Below are positions 11,224-32,448 of a DNA stretch of 64,000 bases, piece after piece. A program made the translations under genes and the position numbers. Positions within the stretch are counted from its first letter, which is position 1. Each line of letters begins with the position of its first letter. The stretch lies in contig NC_134030.1 in assembly GCF_964204645.1 (NCBI RefSeq), positions 19,039,110 through 19,103,109 on the forward strand. Direction: 5' to 3'. This DNA comes from Tubulanus polymorphus (Eukaryota > Nemertea > Palaeonemertea > Tubulaniformes > Tubulanidae). The notes under the pieces were generated by a model that saw only the letters and a program-made list of their open reading frames with translations, searched no databases and had not been told where the DNA came from.

Positions 11224-11553
11224 CTGAAATAGAATAATGCTTATGATATCCTTTCTAAATGTATGCGGATATCTAGAACCAGTCTGGACCCTGCACCCAC
11301 TCAGCCGGGATGCCCGCAGATTGACGTGGTCGTTCCAGGCTTGTTATAGATTGTTGTTTACGGGGAACATCCTACTGTACGACTAACGCCAATGAGAGCT
11401 TTACCTCCGGGTCGAAGATGTCTGTGAGCGCCTGCTATAAACCGCCCTACTGCTTCGTACCCAGCGTCGACCATACTCAAATCAGGGAAGTGTGATGAGA
11501 CACACTTCACACTCATCACACTTCCCTGCTCAAATCTAGCACCGTTAACTTAC

Positions 11554-12054
11554 TGACATCTTCAGCATCAGTCGGTAGATAGAATAACGGATAATCCCAG
11601 AAAATCAAATCGAGTTTCTCGTCTTCGGCAACACAGTTGAATACATCGGAATATCTTACCTCTCCAGGGACGTTGTAACGATTGAAGTTGTAACGGGTGT
11701 TGTCCAGAGCTCGACGATTTATATCGGTAGCCAAAACATAGCTCAAATTTGTTTTATTGCGTAGATACAACGCTGATACAACCGGTTCCGCATTTCCGCT
11801 ATTTCCAAGAATCTAGCACCGGTTTGAGTTGCTTCTGGTCAATTTTCGACAAATCCCTCGATTCCGTCCATGTAGAAGACGCCTTTGAAATTCACGAATT
11901 TGTGGTCGCAAAGCGTAAACTCGACTTGTCCCCCCCCCCGACTCCGCGATAGCCAGCTGTCGTTTTGTTAAACCCGCTTTGCGATCTTCATATAGCTTCA
12001 GTTTGGCTTCCATTTCGAGCGATAGTTTTTTTCGACCGTATACAGACGTTTTTA
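11554..12054 (-). pseudogene. methyltransferase fragment (small-domain/HemK-like fold), three lesions
   Basis: Lies in the spacer of the inverted duplication. Pieces in different minus-strand frames read as one class I SAM-dependent methyltransferase: an N-terminal part with MEAKLKLYEDRKAGL, a middle part with FVNFKGVFYMDGIEGF, motif I remnants FLEI then SGNAEPVVSALYLRN, the acidic loop YVLATDINRRAL, and the motif IV region LDLIFWDYPLFY, where an NPPY-like motif is expected. Lesions: one base too many in a run of ten G (11930-11939), a TGA after GFVEN, and a frameshift just before SGN. The 3' end is a still-good splice donor (A|GTAAGT at 11554), so this is one exon of a genomic copy rather than a processed retrocopy; later exons are absent. 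The exact family and substrate are unknown. Confidence 0.65.
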
Positions 12055-12363
12055 GAAATTGTACAATGATAATTTACAATTATTTTTCATGATTGATAAA
12101 ACCCGTCTCGATCTGCATGAGTGTATAGCATAGTATAGTATAGTATATTTCGCCGAATAGATTGATACACAGATAAGCCTATGTAATTATACTTCAATAT
12201 GATACGAAACAGTATGAACATATCATATCAATCATTGTAGCAATAGATTATGCGAGGAATTAGGCCAAGTTGGCTTAAACTAGTCCAAATCCCTCGTCCA
12301 TTCGCTGCCTCATACCGTATAAACCCTCATGTGCACACGTTACCAGACATTTAGGATACATAG

Positions 12364-12887
12364 GTTCTTCCACCAGTTCCACCTATTCAACCCGTTCCAC
12401 CTCTTCCACTCATGTCTGAGGTTTCTGATGTCGGTTTCATTGAAGGAGGTGCGTGCACTGTATCTCACGTCCAGAGATACCGCAATCCACTTAGAGAATT
12501 CTCTAAATTAATAATCGCAATCTTTTTTTTAAAATTCTTTTGTAGATGAGAACAGAGAACATGGCGCCACGACTGATCGCGTTTATGTTGAGGTTTGTGT
12601 CAAACCAGGCTAGAACTACTCATTCCCCCGTAAACAACAATCTATAACAAGCCTGGAACGACCACGTCAATCAGCGGGCATCCCGGCTGAGTGGGTGCAG
12701 GGTCCAGACTGGTTCTAGATATCCGCATACATTTAGAAAGGATATAATAAGCATTATTCTATTTCAGGATATCGGTGAAGATGGGGCAATCTACGCACGA
12801 ATCGACAATATGTCGCGACCAGACCCCGGCAGGCTGCAACCTAGCACCTATAGGGGGCGGCACTCATCCAATCTGCTCCACGCGTAA
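12364..12887 (+). CDS. last three exons of the same unidentified gene, shortened copy (spacer and arm B)
   Basis: Proposed exons are 12364-12448 (proline-rich VLPPVPPIQPVPPLPL then MSEVSDVGFIEG), 12546-12592 (DENREHGATTDRVYVE) and 12768-12887 (DIGEDGAIYARIDNMSRP, stopping at SSNLLHA). The phases 1, 0 and stop fit at both junctions. The first donor (G|GTGCGT) is weak, and the acceptor of the first exon is chosen only because the frame upstream is closed. Compared with the arm A copy, one base is missing near 12871, giving an early stop 30 codons sooner. No domain was recognised. The acidic, proline-rich composition suggests a cytoplasmic tail or a linker. It may be the remains of a longer gene whose 5' part was lost when the duplication formed. 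Confidence 0.4.
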
Positions 12888-13008
12888 TCCTAGGCGCTGA
12901 GGAAGATGTTGGATTGTATGGTGAATCATACTTCAGTCGACCCGCGAATAATAATACCCGCGAAACCAGTGAATAATAATAATAATGATAAGATCAATAA
13001 TAATAATC

Positions 13009-13014
13009 TTTATT
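13009..13014 (-). terminator. AATAAA polyadenylation signal candidate, P450-B
   Basis: Minus-strand AATAAA about 805 bp past the stop codon, at the position matching 10976-10981 in arm A. It may belong to the same old repeat tail. Confidence 0.4.
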
Positions 13015-13818
13015 TTTCAAAGAAATCGAAACAGTTTATAACATAATATTCATACATGAATATAAATACGAGTATAAAATGTGCCGATATCAAATGAAGG
13101 AAATTAAGTGAAGCACCCACAATACACACACCCATTCTTCGCGCAAACTTCCCCAATCCACACACGAGATATAGTATAGTAAACATGTCTGAAAAATTCA
13201 GTATTTCAAGAGTTCATTTTTAAATGACTGTACGAGGGAATTAAATGCCGTGTTCGATTTTTAAGGTTGCTATTGGAATTTTGCCATATCACTGGAATCA
13301 AGTGGAGGTAACTTATATCATAATGCTTTTATTGTGGTGAACTTTTCATATTTTGGAATTTTTAACATTCCAAGCGATAAAATAAATCCAGCATTTTCAT
13401 GTAATCCTAGTAGAATTTTATGTAAATTTTTTAAAAGGAAATCATATTTTCAAATGATAACAATAAATTCCAGATAAGTTTTAATTTGTGAGTCTGTTAT
13501 TTGTATGGTTTGTCCATCGTGTCAGTTTTTTTTCATGTATATTCTGTATGCTTAGGGTCATAGCGAACGATTCTTGGAATAAAAACGAGACAAGACGAAC
13601 ACATTCTACCTAACGACGTAAAAGTTAACTAAGATTAAACCCTGTAACCACTAAACATTGTGTGTCGTAATCATTAAATTCGCGTCCATTAAAAACGTTT
13701 GTGAGATGAGAAAAAGGTCCGCACACCAAGCATTTTTGAATGAAAACAGCAACCACAGTAAATTAGTGAAATTGTTATTAATTAAGTGAATCAAAATTGA
13801 ATTTCGCGTTTTTGTCCT

Positions 13819-23494
<9,676 letters not shown>

Positions 23495-24322
23495 TTTTAG
23501 GTAAGGTACCTTTACTTTTTCGTCCACACAATTCTATGCGACAAACTGAAGTAACCCACCCGACGAGAGATTTGCAGCATATGGTTAACCCAAATGAGAC
23601 AACGTCGTTCATGATTTTATTAAATGGGTTGAATTGATTGTTCCGCTAAAAATTATCGTAACATTTCCGAACGTGCGGTTACTCATGAACATGTAGTGTA
23701 CTCAAGCACAACATTAACAATTTCAACAAAATCTACATATTTGGAGTCTTAATGATATAGTACACTCTTAGATCACATGGTTCTTCGGGGGTTCTTCGAA
23801 GAACCGTGGGGTTCTTGGTGAGGCTTTAAGGTGCTTCAACAATATGGAATGCCTAAAGTTGACACAATTGTCAATTAAGAATAAAGCAGACCTGCAACAG
23901 GGAATAATTAGTATAGCTGATGAATAAAACTGATTTTCTATGTGGTGTAGGTTATATACAAAACATTTTGACTGGAAATTAGAATTGGGTTAACTTTGAA
24001 AACAATTTACTATGTATCATCGCAATATTCAAAAATTGAATATATACGGTATCCGATGAGGTAATCATGGAGGTTATTATGAAATTGTCTTTATCAACGC
24101 TCATCGTATTAGCGAAGTCCGATTGTATTTCAAAATCGTACATACAGTATTGAAAACGCATTCACTTAAAATGCAATGTATAAGTAAAGCCCATCGAAAT
24201 TCATTTGCAAAATTAGATCAATGCACGCAATGCTTGATATCTGCTGATTATAATCTGTGTCTGGAATCAGCATACATTGTTCTGCGTGTGGTATTTATTA
24301 CATAGAATTTGTATCGTTTGAA

Positions 24323-25499
24323 ATATAATTATATCATATACAGTGTATAATCAATGACAGAATTCCTTACATAAAGTAAGCACGAAATGAATACTTTAAA
24401 GTTCGAAGTAAACGCACAAAATTGGAAGCGGCATGAAAACAATCTCAACAAAGAGTGTGTAAACAAGTCAGCGAGATACTGCGGCTCAGGAAGACCTAAC
24501 ATCAGTCCTCCAACAAACGTGTTCGCGAGGTTTCTTATGAATGATCTCAAGTGATTTTTTCTTTTTCACTGGCTTCGATTAATTCTTATTTTTGCCATTG
24601 TAGTTAAAAATCATTGAAATCATCAATTGACATCTATTTATTGTTGAGATCATAATTGGCTATCATACGTACTCATGAACATTTGCATAGAAAACATTTG
24701 CAGAAAACAGTTATAGCTGCTTTGCAGCTTTATTGAGGGTTTTCTGCACTTCGCAGAGAAAACCCGGTCTGTTGATTGTTATCATTATTATTATCAATAT
24801 ACATTTTCCACTCTCATTCGTAAAAAAAATTATTTTCTTCCGGATCCGCAACTAAAAGCTTCTAAACGAATCGATGAATTCTGTTATAGATAGTTGTCAT
24901 AGATAACCCGTTATAGCAAAACGAGTCGGTTGTCTCGCGGGTTGGAGTATTTCGAATTTTAGAGCATTTTTAGAGCATTACTTGGTTTGTTTTGTACATG
25001 AATTGGTTATCACAATTTATTTATCTGCACTATAATACCCCTAAAGTGTCAGTACAAATAATTATGTTGACGAATAATCCACAAAAACAATAGCTTTAGA
25101 CGTCATCATACACTTCTTAATTGCTCTTAATTCACAAATATCATCAAGTCGAAATTCCGTTGGTGTCCTTGACCATCAACGGGTCACGTGTGAACAAGAT
25201 GCAGACATGTCAGTTAAAAGTATTCTGTGCACAGTAAAATAAGAACTGTTATATTCTACATAGCTTTCAACATGTTGTAAACGTTGTGTAGTAAAGAATG
25301 ATAGCCTACTATTGGAAGAGTGATGACAACTTACGCGAAAAAATTGATTTTCTGAAGTTTATTTTATTTCAGCTAATGAGACCACGTAGGGTACCGGTAA
25401 TGTTGTCAGTGGACAAATAAACGTAATTGGATTTCACAATAGAAATTTGGCGAAATAGAAATGAAAAAGTAATATTTGAATCAATACCACAAAAAAGCA
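24323..25499. other. intergenic, no gene seen
   Basis: AT-rich sequence outside the P450 duplication. The only structure seen is a short palindrome near 24735-24768 (GAGGGTTTTCTGC against GCAGAGAAAACCC), probably a MITE end. Confidence 0.5.
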
Positions 25500-25775
25500 T
25501 GTATGCGACAAATAAGGAAAATACAGTTAATTTCCCTGTTTTCGGCTTAAATTTGAAGTAGATGAAAACCTGTTTTCTTTGAATTGAAGCCACGGGAACC
25601 ACTTAACCTCATTTTCAAGCCCGCTTAGAATTGGCGATGTTGGGTTATTATGTCATTGATTTGCACAAAAAGCACACCAGTATAATCAAATTCCCATCCT
25701 CGATGGCAAGCGTTTCCAAAAACCCAGCAACAGTGAGTTCCGGGAACTCATTTTGACATGGAATGTCGGAATCCA
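25500..25775 (+). repeat. left arm of a second inverted repeat, 276 bp
   Basis: Runs from TGTATGCGACAAATAAGG to GACATGGAATGTCGGAATCC. The reverse complement at 29577-29852 has the same length and is nearly identical by eye. No protein-coding signal was recognised in it. Confidence 0.88.
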
Positions 25776-26269
25776 GAAGAAAAACTCCAAAAAAAACTAT
25801 TCTATCTTATGTATTACTATTATTAGGTCCACTGAATTAGGTCCACCTAAATCCGTATTATCGGGGTACTAAAATGGTCTGATCGCTTTTGTTTTATATG
25901 GCGAATTAATCGAATTCAATCGGAAACATACCCCAAGCAATATTGTTTCTGAAGTATACTTCAGAAACAATATTCTTTATTATTCTCAATTATCATTTGG
26001 TCACTGTCACCTAGAGTTGATAAACAAGGTTATGAAATTGTAATTCTGATCGTAGTATTTAATTCGAAGTAAGGATTGCATACTGCAGAGATTGTCAAAT
26101 AGTGGAAACATGCAATATTTTAGAAACCCGTGGATAATTTTTTTCACAAAGGTGTTGAGGAATATATGTATGTAGAATCATTGAATTAATGTTAAATATA
26201 AATTATCCATTTTCACGTGACCTTAATTAGCCAATGGTCTTTGCTCTATGGGCTGAGGTTCGAATCTAA

Positions 26270-26535
26270 TCAACAACTCGTACTCCTCGAATCAAAATAT
26301 CAAGTTATCAATCCTTAAAATGATTCGTGTGCTTCGCTGGCGTTCATAGTACACTTTGAAGGGATTACCGTCAATCATCTAGTGCTCCGTAGAAATAGTA
26401 ACATCGATATATGTCTTAATCAAGATGAGAATCATCGATTAACATGTTATGAAATTAAATTTGGAAGTGCTAGATGTTTATGTGGCGGATTATTACCCGT
26501 TACCCAGATAGACTCACGCTTATCAATCAACAACC
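26270..26535 (-). repeat. worn copy of P450-A intron 3 segment
   Basis: Inverse match to 3555-3830, for example TTAAAATGATTCGTGTGCTT and ACTCACGCTTATCAATCAAC. The orientation equals that of P450-B. Neighbouring P450 exons were looked for and not found. Confidence 0.65.
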
Positions 26536-28469
26536 GTGTTAACGCGTCATCTTCCTTTATAAATACATATTCAAATAATATCAGATTGCGTAGACCTGCA
26601 ATGGGCCCGATAACTAAATTATGTGTATTGATGTATATCGTATGTTGTATTATTAATCTATAAATACAATGTTTGAATTTGAAGGTCAGTATTTGCCTAA
26701 AGGTGTTCATTGCACATTTAAGACATCATCGTTTTTTGATAGTGTGGTTTTCCTATTTTCTCGCAAGACATGAAACGAAATGTAGAGATGTATTCGGATT
26801 TTCGTAGGTCCATTTTAAGTGCATAGCAGAGTACCGAATATTAGATCCCGTTGACTATTGACCTCCTCAGTTGTTTTTGTTATAGCGAGCCCATGGTGCA
26901 ACTATGGCGATATCCTCTTGTTTTTGTATAAGGTAAAAGGCTTCAATAGAAATGGCCCAATTCATTTTGGGATGGATTAGAACTAAGTATTCTTGAGAGC
27001 TCTTGAGAGCGGCTGAACGATCGTCATCAATAGGTGAACATTAGCAACCCTATAGGTTATACAGTGAGACCATCACCTAAACTGTTTCCTATGCGATCTA
27101 TCTTTCTGTAGGTTCATTGGCATAGATTTATCAAATACTGGTTGGACCACATGAAAAAATAATTTCTTTACTAGAATTTAGGGTGTAGGTGTCAGCACTC
27201 GGACCCTATTTTTCATAACTAGTCTTCATTACTGATACCTTTAATCTGTGTCGCAGTAGACTGGTCGAATTCAATATTATGTTAACCATAGCGTGCCTAG
27301 TGTCATGTGTTAATATTAACTTTCTGACTATTTATTCGTTGAAAACGAGAGCAGAAAATATGCAGTCAATATGGCTCAGTTATTTCAGAATGTCAATGTA
27401 GGCCTATATAATGCCGACACTAAAAGCCCCAGATCGTTGCTTGCTGGTGCAGGTTGAATGGAATTATTTACTGAACTGGAATTTCTTAACTGGATATTTT
27501 ATATAAACTGAAATTTCAGTGAATCTGCGATAATCCATACATAGAATATTCGTTACCCCGAATTTTGACTTCAAATTCTGAGCCCGTAATTCAGTCCCGG
27601 CAGTTGTGGTGGGTTTGTAGGGACACGCCAAATAAATAAGAGATGAACATAAGCTCTAAATAATGTTGACGGTATTAAAATGATAACAAGATGGCGACAG
27701 CGATTCCGATCTCAAAAGCCTATTTCAGGACTTTGAAACCCGTGAGGTTTGCTCCTATACTAAATGCTTTACCCGATTATGAGACAGATATCAGAAGATA
27801 TTGAATGAGGACTTATGAATCAGGCGTTAAAATCTTTTTTTTCAAATACTATAAGTTGATTCTTCAACTGGAGGTAATTCTATTTCGTCAGTAATAGAAT
27901 TCCCGAGCAGACATCAAACCAATACGTCGCTACCAATATGAAACAAAAAATTATTCAAAACAAGAAAATAGAACGCTGTAAGCAGATACCTAAATGAAAA
28001 TATCATTTAGTTAAGTTAGACTGTTCAAAGACTAAAAACTGTTCTGCTGGTACTTAAGTACCTTTATTCATGTTCATGGTCAACGTCAATAGAACAAATA
28101 GCTCATTAATATCACTGCATCGTGTCAATGCGAACTGTTTCACATATTTGATATATTTTCATGATATAGAATATCCATTCTATTTGTTTTGTTGTATGAA
28201 ACCGACACGTCTGATCATAAGTCCAACCTAATTTGCCTCATTCTCATAACAATGATAATCATATCTAATTTAACTCATTGTGATCGAAACTACACTAAAT
28301 ATATTAATATATTATTTAGATAAAACGAAACTTGCTTAAACTAGTGGATTAACATAGTAGATTTTCCATCTGAGTTCTATAAGGGTTTCTATTTTCAAGA
28401 AAATGAACAACTGAATCAAACGACCAATTGTTATCACTACACGAAAATTAAAATATCATTTGGTTTAAT

Positions 28470-28740
28470 CTTATCACACCATTCTCGCATCAGAATTACC
28501 ACGAGCACCGGCTAAAACTATTAATCTAAATGTGATATTTCTTAATGATGACACGACTATTTCGAATCAGTTGCAATGCCGCCTACTACCATGGCCTGAT
28601 AATTCACATTATTTTGTAAATAACTTTCGCATGGTTCACTCTTTCTTCGAGACCATGCATTTGACCGCTATAAAGACTTTCTTTGTAGGCCTATACTAGA
28701 GCATTTTATTTATAATTCCGTAACATTACAACATAAAGCC
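28470..28740 (-). repeat. worn copy of P450 intron 1 segment
   Basis: CTCGCATCAGAAT and GCACCGGCTAAAAC match P450-B intron 1 near 22410-22445. After an insertion of about 130 bp, CATTTGACCGCTATAAAGAC matches 22455-22475, followed by the TTATAATTCCGTAACATTACAAC counterpart (22500-22530). Together with 26270-26535, in the same order and orientation, it suggests the remains of a third P450 copy without detectable exons. Confidence 0.6.
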
Positions 28741-29576
28741 ACATAGACCGAAAGCGACCAGGCCATTCCGTCTACTCGATAATACCTATTGCACATGGAC
28801 ACGGACTTCAATAATACACACACTATACATCACTGCTGGATATTAAGAACACTTAAAAGTCAGTGTATACATTGAACATCCTCAGATTCGTGATTATTTG
28901 CTGCATATGTCCTTTCTAGCTATTATATGGGCATATACACTAATACAGATTAAAGAGCTGACATTTTATCTTTAATCAGTATTCAATCACCATCACTATC
29001 CGCTCGCGTATTGTGAATCACTTAGAAAATAACCCCAAAGTGGAAAAAGTATAATACACTGTGTCATAAAAGATCCAGTTGCGAGACGATACTGCGATTC
29101 AGCTAAACAACTTTTTCATCAATTCCGTTAATAGAAATAAAAGCAAACAATACATTTAGAATATATCAAAAATTTAAATGTTTTTGAACATTTGAATGTT
29201 TTGCTTTGCATGCTAGTAACAAAATAGATAACTGATTTGTGTTGAACCAGTTCCTTTAGGAATAAGATGAAAAGCTTATTTTTTGGTAGTAGTTCATGTC
29301 ACCTAAATTCTATTATGGCTTGTTTAACTGAAAACTTCAATAATATCTATAATGCTGGGTATATATATACACGTACGTGGGTAAGATGATAATTGTTCCG
29401 TATAATTTCCTACCGGTTAACTTTTATTCATGTATTAAAAATTGAATTAATTGAATTTCGTGGTCGATTCCTTGGCGGGTTTTGAATTCTTAATGTCGTG
29501 TCAAAATGAGGTCCGCAAATTATTTGAGTAATTGAGTCTATCGGGTCACGGTGGAGATGGGAAATTATCGAAGGCT

Positions 29577-29852
29577 TGGATTCCGACATTCCATGTCAAA
29601 ATGAGTTCCCGGAACTCACTGTTGCTGGGTTTTTGGAAACGCTTGCCATCGAGGATGGGAATTTGATTATACTGGTGTCCGTTTTGTGCAAATCAATGAC
29701 ATAATAACCCAACATCGCCAATTCTAAGCCGGCTTGAAAATGAGGTTAAGTGGTTCCCGTGGCTTCAATTCAAAGAAAACAGGTTTTCATCTACTTCAAA
29801 TTTAAGCCGAAAACAGGGAAATTAACTGTATTTTCCTTATTTGTCGCATACA
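29577..29852 (-). repeat. right arm of the second inverted repeat, 276 bp
   Basis: Reverse complement of 25500-25775. The spacer of 3.8 kb encloses the two worn P450 intron segments. No target-site duplication was seen outside the arms. Confidence 0.88.
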
Positions 29853-30159
29853 CCCTTAAAACTGCAGTCAGCGATTCTTGAATGTTTCCCGAGGATGACT
29901 CACAATAACGACTGCGTATCGTGGTTGTTGTTGTCAATCTAGTCACACAGAGTCCAAGCCGTGCCAGGAAATATCACAGGTACCCGCTAAAAAACTCAAT
30001 TTGTTGTCCATTTTGCTTCTATTTTGGTTGGATGTCCGTTGTTGTGGTGAAATCCGCTTTGTGTATCTGTTTATACTTGTTCATTTTGTGAGTGATCGGC
30101 TTAGCGTAAACGTTCCGAATTTGTCGTTAAACAGCGGTAGTTCGCGTTCTGAAGCAGCG

Positions 30160-31046
30160 ATGAACGGCACGGACTACGAAGATATCTTGGTTTACACAAC
30201 ACTCCAGAGCTTCTTCCAGAAGCCACGGACGTTCCTTCTTATAGCCCTGATCGCGTCGCCGATACTATTCGCGTTCGGTCTTTTCGGCAATTCGGCCACG
30301 TTATGTATCATGTCGAGCAACAGATTCCGGCATCTTTCCTACGCCAACTATCTGATCGCGTTGTCGCTCAGTGATTTAATGTATTGCCTTGTTTCGACAT
30401 TGATGCCTATGTTGCAGTTCTTACTTCAGACGCGAGCCCGCGGCCCGATCTACATAATGAATTCGCGTATCGGCTGTCAAATCTACCAATACGTAAGCGT
30501 CATTTCGTTGTGCACGAGTTCGTGGATGATAGTGGCTATATCTTTAGAACGGTTGGCAGTCGTAATGTTCCCTTTTTCCGCCCGTTTGATATGCACTCCT
30601 AGATTCTCGCGCGCGGTAATATTCTTCATCCTAGTCACCAATGCCGCCGTCGAGGTCAAGCGTGTTTGATTTACCTTCCCGAGTTCATCAAGTCGTCGAG
30701 GTACCATACGATTTTCGCTTTCGCATCGCCCGTCTGCCTGGTGTTGATTTCGAACGTTTTGATTATGGTTCTATTGATTCGTAGGCGAAATAGTGTGGCT
30801 TCTTCGGGCGACAAAACGGGCAAAACTAAACGCACGACTGTCATGTTGGTTACGGTATCTCTCACGTTCGCTGCATTCACCTTACCGTTGACGATCGTAA
30901 TTATGATGCCGTTCGACGCGATTGCGCTTCTATCCGTATCTCAGATACATTCGGTGAATTACGTCGTCAATTTCTACTTGTATCTTTTACTCGGCAAAGA
31001 GATCCGTACGTATTTTCTGCAGAAGTTCAAATCTTGTCGTTATTAA
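30160..31046 (+). pseudogene. rhodopsin-family GPCR, broken between TM4 and TM5
   Basis: Single-exon peptide-receptor-like GPCR in two frames. From ATG 30160 (MNGTDYEDI): TM1 with GNSATLCIM, TM2 with ALSLSDLMYCL, a TM3 region with ICL2 ISLERLAVVMFPF in place of the DRY motif, and the start of TM4 (AVIFFILVTNAA). The frame then runs off into VKRV and stops at 30669. A second frame takes over at about 30666-31046: TM5 (FASPVCLVLISNVLIMVLLI), a basic loop (GDKTGKTKRTTV), TM6 (TVSLTFAAFTLPLTIVIM) and TM7 (YVVNFYLYLLL), where NPxxY is degenerate. The rest of TM4 and the second extracellular loop, with its conserved cysteine, are missing and the frame is shifted. An intron does not explain it: removing sequence between the repeated GTCGAGGT flanks leaves the wrong frame. 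Ligand class unknown; FMRFamide/TRH-type receptors are the closest impression. Confidence 0.75.
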
Positions 31047-31573
31047 CACGCTTGCGGCAACGATGACAATACAGTGCTGCCACCAATTGTCATAACGAGT
31101 ATACTCGTAGCCTGGCGCTGGAATTGTTACATAGTCATATATCTTACATCTATATAAAAAGCTGATTCACAAACATGCAACCTAAACCAACTATCCAAAT
31201 CAACAAAAATGTTTGCTGCTAACCTGATAGAAAACGGTGCTGCCTCAAATTGCCTCTACGAGTATACACGTGTAGGCAGGCTTGCACTGGTGCTGATACA
31301 TTTAGTCAGCCTTTGCTCGAAATTGACCAATGAGCACTGAGAATGAAGTTGACTTTATTTCACATCCTTAGTCATCCAGGAACTGTCATTTCCAAATATA
31401 TAAATGCAACAAATATGGCACTGGTGACAGAACCGGAAGAACAAGTATGGTCGTATATTTGTAGCCGTAGATATTTTTTTGTAATCGAAAACTTGTTACG
31501 TCATTGAAAGAAGGTCAATAGAAAGTCCGTATTTGGACTCGAAATGTATTGAATTGTATTGAATTGAGCTTAA
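31047..31573. other. intergenic, nothing recognised
   Basis: Low-complexity AT-rich sequence. Near 31545-31566 there is a TTGAATTG-repeat tail of the kind left by retroelements. Confidence 0.5.
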
Positions 31574-31797
31574 GACGGCCTCAGTAGCTCAGTGTTGTTA
31601 TAAGGCGTGATGTTGTTGCATACACCATCAGTGCTGAAATGACAAGTGGGTTCGAATCCTGCTGGCTGCTTACGGTGCGCGGGGAACGCTTCAAAGACCG
31701 TGATCCCGACGTGAGGTTGAATGAATAATCCAATAGGGTTAGTCTCGGGAAACCAAGATGCAAGTGATGTTAAGCCAAAACAAACAAGCAAACAAAC
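31574..31797 (+). mobile_element. tRNA-derived SINE
   Basis: The head has an A-box-like TAGCTCAGTGTTG and a B box GGGTTCGAATCCTGC spaced as in a tRNA gene. It is followed by a non-tRNA body (GACCGTGATCCCGACGTGAG) and an A-rich AACAAACAAGCAAACAAAC tail. It does not fold as a functional tRNA because the anticodon arm region is overlong. Confidence 0.65.
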
Positions 31798-31799
31798 AC

Positions 31800-32338
31800 A
31801 CATCAACAACGGCGACAATTCATAATTCCAGTTATGACAAGTTAGGATCCACCAGGTGTCGCTAGCGTACAGTGACGAATCCCATTTTCTGCTTGACTGT
31901 ACATCGACTGCTATGCAAAACAAAAAAAAAAACAAAAAACAAAAAAACAAACATGACCGGTATCAAAAATGAGCCGAGAAGCGAAGAACGACGAACTAAT
32001 CTCAAATTCGCAATATCAACATTTTATTTTAAGTATAAAGAAATTAACACGGGACATACTCGATATAAAATCTTGCGAGGAAATGATTGCACTTAATAAT
32101 CGCCAAAACGGTTCACCGTAGTATTACATACATTCGTAACCGACGAGCCGTGTGGTTTCTAGACATTTGTGATCGTAACCCGAATTAAAATGTATATCGT
32201 AAACAATCGACAAAATAATAACCGTCCAAATCACGTTTCTCTTCCTCGTATATTTTCATGAACATGATTTTCTTAGTTTTAGTTTCGCTACTAAACGTCG
32301 TATATAGGTGACCAGACAATAGTCTCCTGAAAACGGCT
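31800..32338. other. intergenic with one GGATCCACCAGGTGTC repeat
   Basis: GGATCCACCAGGTGTCGCTA at about 31847 belongs to a family also seen near 6790, 18310, 36470-36640, 45150-45280, 54565 and 62980. An A-rich tract lies at 31917-31950. No gene was seen. Confidence 0.5.
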
Positions 32339-32448
32339 GGACCCAGTTCCACAGTTGTGAGTTAAGATTTGACCCTGAGTTAAAACATTGAGAATGAACT
32401 AATTTGAACTCAGAGTTAACTCTAACTCACAACTGTGGAACTGGATCC
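32339..32448. mobile_element. fold-back MITE, GTTCCACAGTTGTGAGTTA family, best copy
   Basis: Near-perfect fold-back: GGACCCAGTTCCACAGTTGT at one end and ACAACTGTGGAACTGGATCC at the other, with AAACATTGAGAATGAAC in the loop. Confidence 0.85.

Larger units (their letters stand above)
1318..11367 (+). repeat. left arm of a large inverted duplication (arm A)
   Basis: The arm aligns in reverse complement with 12625-24322 over its whole length, through exons, introns and flanks. The outer edge is near GATACAAATTCTATGTAAT at 1320, matched by ACATAGAATTTGTATC near 24301. The inner edge is near TATAGATTGTTGTTTACG at 11347, matched at 12630. Exons align without indels. Introns differ mainly at intron 3 (1,552 against 1,846 bp), intron 5 (502 against 1,330 bp) and intron 7 (587 against 879 bp). 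The edges are read by eye and may be off by some tens of bases. Confidence 0.9.

Noticed and set aside
30649-30700. An intron repairing the GPCR frame
   Set aside because: Splicing at the GT and AG sites near the repeated GTCGAGGT gives the wrong downstream frame and still omits TM4-ECL2.
31570-31950. 126-codon minus-strand open frame
   Set aside because: It overlaps the tRNA-derived SINE and an A-rich tract.
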